From assembly GCA_964473045.1 (NCBI GenBank), contig CAYYMX010000015.1, positions 1 to 22,005 on the forward strand: DNA of 22,005 bases, read 5' to 3'. Positions 17,037 to 22,005 of the stretch are shown piece by piece. The position numbers and the translations under genes were made by a program. The number at the start of each line of letters is the position of its first letter. Within the stretch, counting starts at the first letter, position 1. This DNA comes from CAYYMX01 sp964473045. Its GTDB lineage: Bacteria > Pseudomonadota > Alphaproteobacteria > Methylaequorales > Methylaequoraceae. The notes beneath the pieces are model-generated. The model ran no database searches, had not been told where the DNA came from, and saw only the letters and a program-made list of their open reading frames with translations.

Positions 17037-17612
17037 ATGCTAATCTTAATTGATAATTACGATAGTTTTACATATAACCTAGTTCATTATTTCAAAGAAA
17101 TTGGACAAAATGTATTTGTATATAGAAATGATGACAAAACAGCAGATGAAATAATTAAGTTGTCACCAAAATTTTTAGTTATTTCTCCAGGGCCAAGTAA
17201 ACCAAAAAACTCTGGAATTTGTCTTGAATTAATAAAAAAAATTTCAAATAAACACATACCTATCTTAGGTGTTTGCCTTGGACATCAAGCAATTGCCGAA
17301 TCATTTGATGGTAAAGTCATACAAAGTGGAAAACCTGTTCATGGAAAAGTTAGCAAAATTATGCATGAAAATTCAATCTTATTTAAAAATATGGACAATC
17401 CATTTAATGCAACAAGATATCACTCACTTATAGTTGAAAAAAAATCTTTGCCAAAATGTTTTAAAATAACAGCTCAAACTGAATCTGGAGTTGTTATGGC
17501 AATTGAACATAAAAAATTCCCTATTTTTGGCGTTCAATTTCATCCTGAAAGCATTGCAACAGAGCATGGTCATCAACTATTAGAAAACTTTCTTTCTGTC
17601 AAAAAGAAATAA
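17037..17612 (+). CDS. trpG: Anthranilate synthase component II (glutamine amidotransferase)
   Basis: Class I glutaminase that supplies ammonia to TrpE. 191 residues from the ATG at 17037, giving the canonical MLILIDNYDSFTYNL start; an earlier in-frame start inside trpE (17007) would add ten unrelated residues and is rejected. Oxyanion loop ISPGPSKPKNSG at 49-60; nucleophile C80 in LGVCLGHQAI; H169 and E171 in VQFHPESI complete the triad; RYHSLIV at 127-133 is the usual conserved segment. The same fold serves as PabA, but placement between trpE and trpD supports TrpG; dual use cannot be excluded. Confidence 0.96.
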   Translation: MLILIDNYDSFTYNLVHYFKEIGQNVFVYRNDDKTADEIIKLSPKFLVISPGPSKPKNSGICLELIKKISNKHIPILGVCLGHQAIAESFDGKVIQSGKPVHGKVSKIMHENSILFKNMDNPFNATRYHSLIVEKKSLPKCFKITAQTESGVVMAIEHKKFPIFGVQFHPESIATEHGHQLLENFLSVKKK

Positions 17613-17701
17613 TGCAATTATTTAAATTAATATTAACCATTTACACTCAAACTCTTAATGCTAAAAATTAGTAATCTAAAAATTATTTCAAACTTTTAGT
17701 T
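17613..17701 (+). promoter_or_regulatory. trpG-trpD intergenic region with a possible weak promoter
   Basis: At 89 bases this is the longest intergenic segment in the window. TTTACA (17640-17645, five of six to a -35) is followed 17 bases later by AAAAAT (17663-17668, four of six to a -10). This could be an internal promoter for trpD-trpC-moaC-moeA. In such A+T-rich DNA this level of match is weak evidence. No Trp-rich leader peptide and no obvious hairpin-plus-U-run attenuator are seen. Confidence 0.25.
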
Positions 17702-18703
17702 ATGAACTTTCAAACAACAGTTTTTAAATCACTTCTAGAAAATAGAGATCTAAATACTATAGAAAGTAAAGAATTAGCTAGAATATTTTTTGATAAAAGT
17801 GTTGATAATGTAAAACTTTCAAGTTTATTAACTCTACTTCATATCAAAGGGGAATCATTTAATGAGATTTACGCATTTGTAAAACTTTTAAAAAAAAAAT
17901 CAAAAAAAATAAACTTAAAAGGAGACTTAATGGACACATGTGGAACGGGTGGTGATAGTAAAAATAGCTTTAATTTTTCAACTGCCGTTTCTATTTTGCT
18001 AGCTTCTTGTGGAGTAAAAATAGCTAAACATGGAAATAGGTCTATAACATCAAAGTCTGGAAGTTTTGATATATTAGAATCTCTTGGAATTAACATTAAT
18101 TTAAATGATAACGAACAAAAGAAATTCTTTAATCATCATGGAATATGTTTTTTATTTGCACCTAATTATCACCAATCACTAAAAAATGTTTCACAATTAA
18201 GAAATTCGTTACCATTTAGAACTATTTTCAACCTTCTTGGACCACTCTTGAACCCTACAAAACTAAAATACCAACTACTTGGAGTAAGTAGAAAAGAAAA
18301 TCTAATTACACACTCACAGTGTTTAAAAAAATTAGGCATTAAAAAAGCATGGACTGTTTATAATTTAAATGGTTTTGATGAATTAACAACAACAGGAACA
18401 AATTTAATTTATGAAATTAACAATAAAGTTTTAAAAAAAAAAGAACTTAATCCAAAAGAGTTAGGATTTAAAATAAGATCTGAAAATGATTTAATAGGTG
18501 GCACTTCAAAGGAAAATGCTTTCATTTTAAGGCGTGTATTTGAAGGAGAGACGGGAGCCATCAGAGACAATATCCTCTTAAACACAGCTGCTGGACTACT
18601 TGTTTCTGAAAAAGTAAAGTATATTAATGATGGGATTTTACTAGCTAAAAAAGCAATCGACAATGGTTTAGCTTCTAAAAAACTTAAATCCTTAATTAAA
18701 TAA
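17702..18703 (+). CDS. trpD: Anthranilate phosphoribosyltransferase
   Basis: Transfers phosphoribosyl from PRPP to anthranilate. 333 residues, standard size. The PRPP-binding DTCGTGGDSKNSFNFST begins at residue 78; KHGNRSITSKSGSFDILE at 109-126 forms the anthranilate/PRPP site; FLFAPNYHQSLKNV and LPFRTIFNLLGPLLNP are further hallmarks. The start gives MNFQTTVFKSLLENRDL with the usual N-terminal helical domain. It ends one base before trpC. Confidence 0.97.
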   Translation: MNFQTTVFKSLLENRDLNTIESKELARIFFDKSVDNVKLSSLLTLLHIKGESFNEIYAFVKLLKKKSKKINLKGDLMDTCGTGGDSKNSFNFSTAVSILLASCGVKIAKHGNRSITSKSGSFDILESLGININLNDNEQKKFFNHHGICFLFAPNYHQSLKNVSQLRNSLPFRTIFNLLGPLLNPTKLKYQLLGVSRKENLITHSQCLKKLGIKKAWTVYNLNGFDELTTTGTNLIYEINNKVLKKKELNPKELGFKIRSENDLIGGTSKENAFILRRVFEGETGAIRDNILLNTAAGLLVSEKVKYINDGILLAKKAIDNGLASKKLKSLIK

Positions 18704-18704
18704 A

Positions 18705-19472
18705 ATGAGCAAACTCGAAGAGATATGTAAATATAAAATTCTAGAAATAGAAGAATTAAAAAAAAAATATAATTATACAAGAAACACGAAGAAACATAGT
18801 AATTTTTTAAAAACTCTCACAGAATTTAATAAAACTAATTTCAATGTAATTGCTGAAATTAAAAAAAGATCTCCAAGTCATGGACTAATCGTTAATAATT
18901 TTAATCCTGTAGAAATTGCAGAAAAATATAAAAAAGCTGGTGCTAAATGTTTATCTGTATTAACAGAAAAAAAATATTTTGAAGGTGATATAAAGTTTAT
19001 TCCATTAATCAAAGAGAAAGTTGACATACCTATTCTTAGAAAAGACTTTATAATTGATGAATGGCAAATTTATGAAAGTTCATATTTTAAAGCTGACTGT
19101 ATTTTATTAATTTTTTCTATTCTTGATGATGACCAAATCGCAAGATTCTACAAAATTGCAAAAGATTTAGGTATGGATGTTATTTGTGAGATTCACAATT
19201 CATTAGAGTTGCAAAGAGCAGTTAATCTTAATGTAGATTGTATAGGGATAAATAATAGAGATTTAAAAACACTAAAAATTAATCTTGATAATTTTAGAAA
19301 ACTAGTAAAAAAAATCCCAAAAGGATTTTTAAAAATTTGTGAAAGTGGGCTAAAAACAAACAAACAGATTAAGCAAATGTCCTTGTGCGGAGCAGATGCT
19401 TTTTTAATAGGTGAAAGTTTGATGAAATCTAATAATATTTATAAAAATACGTTTGAAATGATAAAAAAATGA
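18705..19472 (+). CDS. trpC: Indole-3-glycerol-phosphate synthase
   Basis: Closes the indole ring from CdRP with loss of CO2 and water. 255 residues, monofunctional length (no TrpF fusion). VIAEIKKRSPSHG carries E51 and K53; LTEKKYFEGD follows; ILRKDFIIDEWQIYES has K113; VICEIHN, GINNRDL, ICESGL and FLIGESLM complete the barrel signature. All catalytic positions are present. It ends in TGA overlapping the moaC start (ATGA). The remaining trp genes (trpF, trpB, trpA) are not in this window. Confidence 0.97.
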   Translation: MSKLEEICKYKILEIEELKKKYNYTRNTKKHSNFLKTLTEFNKTNFNVIAEIKKRSPSHGLIVNNFNPVEIAEKYKKAGAKCLSVLTEKKYFEGDIKFIPLIKEKVDIPILRKDFIIDEWQIYESSYFKADCILLIFSILDDDQIARFYKIAKDLGMDVICEIHNSLELQRAVNLNVDCIGINNRDLKTLKINLDNFRKLVKKIPKGFLKICESGLKTNKQIKQMSLCGADAFLIGESLMKSNNIYKNTFEMIKK

Positions 19473-19942
19473 ATAAATTTAGTCATATAGACAAAAAAAA
19501 GATTAAGATGGTTGATATTTCTAAAAAAAAAAAAACAGAAAGAATAGCACAAGCCGAGTGTTTTGTTAAATTTAAAGAGTCAATCTACAATAAAATTTTT
19601 AAGGAAGGATCAAAGAAAGGTGAAATATTTAACACAGCTAGGTTAGCTGGAATTATGGCAGCAAAAAAAACAAGTGAATTAATACCTCTTTGTCATAATA
19701 TTAATATTCTTTCTGTTGAAATTGAATTTAAAAATAATGATAAGGATTATTCAATTTCTGTATTCACAACTGCAAAAGCTAATCATTCTACAGGTGTAGA
19801 AATGGAAGCTATTACGGCATGCTCTATTTCTGCAATAACTATCTACGATATGCTTAAGTCGCTAGATAAATCTATTGTTATTAATAATTTGAGATTGAAA
19901 CTTAAAAGTGGTGGAAAATCAGGAATTTATAAAAATGATTAA
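19469..19942 (+). CDS. moaC: Cyclic pyranopterin monophosphate synthase MoaC
   Basis: Acts with MoaA in the first step of molybdenum cofactor synthesis, forming cyclic pyranopterin monophosphate. 157 residues, normal. Signatures: KMVDISKK near 13-20; TARLAGIMAAKKTSELIPLCHN at about 56-77, with H76; STGVEMEAITA at 107-117; IYDMLKSLDK at 125-134; and KSGGKSG at 146-152. An A13 run (19523-19535) sits early in the gene in frame. It overlaps trpC by four bases and moeA by eight. The trpC-moaC-moeA order is an alphaproteobacterial hallmark and implies at least one Mo enzyme elsewhere in the genome. Confidence 0.96.
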   Translation: MNKFSHIDKKKIKMVDISKKKKTERIAQAECFVKFKESIYNKIFKEGSKKGEIFNTARLAGIMAAKKTSELIPLCHNINILSVEIEFKNNDKDYSISVFTTAKANHSTGVEMEAITACSISAITIYDMLKSLDKSIVINNLRLKLKSGGKSGIYKND

Positions 19943-21143
19943 TTTCATCAATGCATGCAAAATAATTAAAAAAAAAGTATTAGAAAGTAAAAAGAATGAA
20001 TATGTTGAGATTGTTAATTCTCACAATAGAATTCTAGCCAAGGACTATTCAGCAGATTTTAACTTTCCTGCAATTGATACTTCAGCAATGGATGGAGCTA
20101 TAATCTTTAAAAATGATTTGAAAAAGAAAAAATTTAGGTTAGTAGGAGAATCTAAAGCTGGAGAAAAATCCACCACAGAATTTAAAAATAATGAAGCAAA
20201 ACTTGTGTATACTGGTGCCCCAATACCAGGCACAAACAAAGTTGTGATACCTTTTGAAAATTTTAACTTTGATAATCAAAAAAAAAGTATTTTTATAACT
20301 AAAAAAACCAGTAAAAATTTCATAAGAAAAAAAGGATCAGATTTCAAAAAAAATAAAAAATACCTTCTTAAAAATAACTTAATTTCAATAAGAACTATTG
20401 CTCTAGCAAAAAGTATGAAAATTAAAACTTTTTTAGTTAAGAAAAAACCAAGAGTATTTGTAATATTAACTGGTGATGAATTAATTACAAAAAAAAACCC
20501 TGAGGGAACAATTGAATCATCTAATTTGGAAATATTAAAATTATTAATACCTAATTTAGGTGGAAATATTGTGAAAATAGAAACAACTAGAGATAGTTCA
20601 ATCGAGATTGAAAATACATTTAAGTCTTGTAGTAATTTTGATCTACTCATTACTTCTGGGGGCATTTCCAAAGGAAAATATGATTTAGTAAAAAAAACTC
20701 TATTTAAAAAAAAATTAAAACTTTTTTTTGATCAAGTAGAAATTAAACCTGGAAAACCAACAATTTTTGGGAAATTTACACAAAATAAGTTTTTTCTTGG
20801 AATACCTGGAAACCCAGTTTCTTGTTTTATTACTACATTAATTTTTTTTCAAAAATTTGTTGATTCATTTTATGGAATTAACAACAGGACAATTTTTAAA
20901 AAAAAACTTAAGTCCAAATCATATATTCCAAAAAATAATAGTTTTACTACTTTTTTAAGAATAAAGATAGAAAACAGTAAACAAAATTCATTTAGCGTTT
21001 TTCCTAATCAAGACAGCGCATTACAATCAATACTAAATGATGCTGATGGAATCCTAGTTAGAAAACCGTTTTCTAAAGAAATAAATGTTGGATGCTCTAC
21101 AGAAGTAATATTGTTTAATCGTATATTAAATATTGAAATATAA
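19935..21143 (+). CDS. moeA: Molybdopterin molybdenumtransferase MoeA
   Basis: Inserts molybdenum into adenylylated molybdopterin. 402 residues from the ATG at 19935, which gives MINFINACKIIKKKVL, a normal MoeA start; an earlier in-frame start at 19908 would lie deeper inside moaC. Key segments: FPAIDTSAMDGAII at 44-57; YTGAPIPGTNKVVIPFE; the MoCF-binding domain with ILTGDEL, SGGISKGKYDLVK and QVEIKPGKPTIFG; GIPGNPVSCF; and a C-terminal beta domain ending LNIEI. The central part is Lys-rich but motifs are intact. The overlap with moaC suggests coupling. Confidence 0.95.
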   Translation: MINFINACKIIKKKVLESKKNEYVEIVNSHNRILAKDYSADFNFPAIDTSAMDGAIIFKNDLKKKKFRLVGESKAGEKSTTEFKNNEAKLVYTGAPIPGTNKVVIPFENFNFDNQKKSIFITKKTSKNFIRKKGSDFKKNKKYLLKNNLISIRTIALAKSMKIKTFLVKKKPRVFVILTGDELITKKNPEGTIESSNLEILKLLIPNLGGNIVKIETTRDSSIEIENTFKSCSNFDLLITSGGISKGKYDLVKKTLFKKKLKLFFDQVEIKPGKPTIFGKFTQNKFFLGIPGNPVSCFITTLIFFQKFVDSFYGINNRTIFKKKLKSKSYIPKNNSFTTFLRIKIENSKQNSFSVFPNQDSALQSILNDADGILVRKPFSKEINVGCSTEVILFNRILNIEI

Positions 21144-21145
21144 AC

Positions 21146-21174
21146 TTGACTTATAAAAAGAACTTATGTAGAAC
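21146..21174 (+). promoter_or_regulatory. Probable lexA promoter
   Basis: TTGACT (21146-21151, five of six to the -35 consensus) is followed by a 17-base spacer and TAGAAC (21169-21174, four of six to -10), which ends inside the SOS box. Transcription would begin about 6-8 bases further on, only a few bases before the lexA ATG, so the mRNA would be almost leaderless. Confidence 0.5.
21160..21174 (+). promoter_or_regulatory. LexA operator (alphaproteobacterial SOS box)
   Basis: GAAC-TTATGTA-GAAC is an exact direct repeat with a seven-base spacer, which is the GTTC-N7-GTTC alphaproteobacterial LexA site read on the other strand. It ends nine bases before the lexA start codon and overlaps the probable -10, a position suited to autorepression. 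Confidence 0.88.
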
Positions 21175-21183
21175 ATTTATATT

Positions 21184-21825
21184 ATGCTTACAAAAAAACA
21201 AAACGAAATTCTTGACTTTTTAACTATTTATTACAAAAAAAATAAAATCTTTCCTACATTTGATGAAATGAAAATCAAGTTAAAAATTAAATCTAAATCA
21301 GGAATACATAAATTATTGTCTAGTCTTGAAGAAAAAGGATTTATTGAAAGACTTCCTCACAAAGCAAGAGCGCTAAAAATTAGAAAATTAAACAATTTTT
21401 TGGATGAAGAAAACATTGTTAATTTTTCCAACAAAAAAAATAAAAACCTAATCCCTTTCCTTGGAAGAATAGCTGCTGGTAACCCAATAGAAGCAATTAC
21501 AGGAAGTTTTGAACAGATTTCCGTACCAGATTACCTTATCAATAATGATGATGAGCACTTTACTCTTGAAGTTTCTGGAGATTCAATGATTGAAGAAGGA
21601 ATCTTTGATGGTGATATAGTTGTTATAAAAAAAGCTACCCATGCATTCACTGGGAATATAGTAGTCGCACTTATAGATGAAAACGAAGTAACATTAAAAA
21701 AGTTTAGATCCTTCAAAAATTCAATTGCACTTGAGCCAGCTAATAAGTCTTATAAAACCAAGATTTATGGAGAGGGTAGAGTTAAAATTCAAGGGAAATT
21801 AGTAGGACTAATCAGAAAATTCTGA
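21184..21825 (+). CDS. lexA: LexA, SOS response repressor
   Basis: Represses DNA-damage genes and self-cleaves when RecA is activated. 213 residues, slightly longer than E. coli LexA and similar to alphaproteobacterial forms. N-terminal winged HTH about 1-67 (MLTKKQNEILDFL, SKSGIHKLLSSLEEKGFI); cleavage site Ala98-Gly99 in GRIAAGNPIEA; catalytic S134 in SGDSMIEEG and K172 in VTLKKF. The protease domain is complete, so the protein should be cleavable. Its own SOS box lies directly upstream. It follows moeA by 40 bases and precedes gltX by nine, so gltX may share its promoter. Confidence 0.97.
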   Translation: MLTKKQNEILDFLTIYYKKNKIFPTFDEMKIKLKIKSKSGIHKLLSSLEEKGFIERLPHKARALKIRKLNNFLDEENIVNFSNKKNKNLIPFLGRIAAGNPIEAITGSFEQISVPDYLINNDDEHFTLEVSGDSMIEEGIFDGDIVVIKKATHAFTGNIVVALIDENEVTLKKFRSFKNSIALEPANKSYKTKIYGEGRVKIQGKLVGLIRKF

Positions 21826-21834
21826 CAAAACTTT

Positions 21835-22005
21835 ATGACAATAACAAGATTTGCCCCCTCACCTACTGGTTCACTACATATAGGAGGAGCGAGAACTGCT
21901 CTTTTTAATTATATTTTTGCAAAATCACAAAACGGGTCATTTAAAATTAGAATTGAAGATACCGATAAAATTAGAAATAAGAATGAATCAGTAGAATCTA
22001 TCTTA
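21835..22005 (+). CDS. gltX: Glutamyl-tRNA synthetase (partial, 5' end)
   Basis: Attaches glutamate to tRNA-Glu. Only the first 57 residues are in the window; the gene runs off the right edge. The start MTITRFAPSPTGSLHIGGAR contains the class I HIGH-type signature (HIGG), followed by TALFNYIFAKSQ and FKIRIEDTD, all typical GltX. Discrimination between GltX and a GluQ-like paralogue is by the N-terminal wording and the lexA-gltX adjacency, which is common in alphaproteobacteria. The start lies nine bases after the lexA stop without an SD sequence. Confidence 0.93.
   Translation, partial: MTITRFAPSPTGSLHIGGARTALFNYIFAKSQNGSFKIRIEDTDKIRNKNESVESIL

Noticed and set aside
18409..18780. 123-codon minus-strand open frame with a hydrophobic start, across trpD/trpC
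   Set aside because: Opposes two intact conserved genes; hydrophobicity comes from complementing Lys codons (AAA to TTT).
19908..19934. Earlier start for moeA inside moaC
   Set aside because: The added residues are the shifted reading of conserved moaC codons; the ATG at 19935 fits MoeA.
1..22005. Recoded TGA as Trp
   Set aside because: ntrC, trpC and lexA all end properly at TGA and Trp residues in conserved motifs are TGG.
1..22005. tRNA, rRNA, CRISPR, insertion sequences, prophage or defence genes
   Set aside because: No cloverleaf-like or regularly spaced repeats, no transposase or integrase-like proteins; intergenic spaces are at most 89 bases.
1..22005. A previously undescribed multi-gene system
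   Set aside because: Every sizeable gene belongs to a known core family in a conserved alphaproteobacterial order; only the ypjD-like and ftsB-like genes leave functional doubt.

Overview
The window is a compact, very A+T-rich stretch of an alphaproteobacterial chromosome. It carries classic alphaproteobacterial gene neighbourhoods: dusB(nifR3)-ntrB-ntrC-ntrY, ispDF-pgpA-cinA, tpiA-secG-pyrG-kdsA-eno-ftsB, and ppiD-trpE-trpG-trpD-trpC-moaC-moeA-lexA-gltX. Proteins are rich in Lys/Asn/Ile/Phe, genes abut or overlap by a few bases, and almost no start codon has a recognisable Shine-Dalgarno sequence. This fits a streamlined, probably marine, SAR11-like or similarly A+T-rich alphaproteobacterium. 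A complete NtrB-NtrC pair is not what I recall for canonical Candidatus Pelagibacter ubique, so a related or convergent lineage is possible. The standard code is used: TGA is a stop and Trp is TGG. A run of ten Ns shows that this is a draft or scaffolded assembly.

Layout: (1) 1-6279, minus strand: a ypjD-like membrane protein, dusB, ntrB, ntrC and ntrY (running off the left edge and crossed by the N gap), tightly packed as one nitrogen-regulation operon. (2) 6307-8394, plus strand: a bifunctional ispDF gene split by an apparent +1 frameshift in a run of 14 A, then pgpA and a stand-alone CinA C-terminal domain (pncC). These cover isoprenoid precursor synthesis, phospholipid synthesis and NAD salvage. 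(3) 8384-13599, minus strand: tpiA, secG, pyrG, kdsA, eno and an ftsB-like gene, covering glycolysis, protein export, CTP and Kdo synthesis, and cell division. (4) 13642-22005, plus strand: ppiD, trpE, trpG, trpD, trpC, moaC, moeA, lexA and the start of gltX, covering periplasmic folding, tryptophan synthesis, molybdenum cofactor, the SOS repressor and tRNA charging.

The clearest regulatory signal is a perfect alphaproteobacterial SOS box, GAAC-N7-GAAC, 10-24 bases upstream of lexA and overlapping its probable -10 element, which indicates autoregulation. The most striking anomaly is the A14 frameshift inside ispDF: either a homopolymer error or a gene rescued by polymerase slippage. I found no tRNA, rRNA, CRISPR array, insertion sequence, prophage or defence gene and no stretch over 300 bases without a gene. 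This is core housekeeping DNA, and I do not see a previously undescribed system in it.
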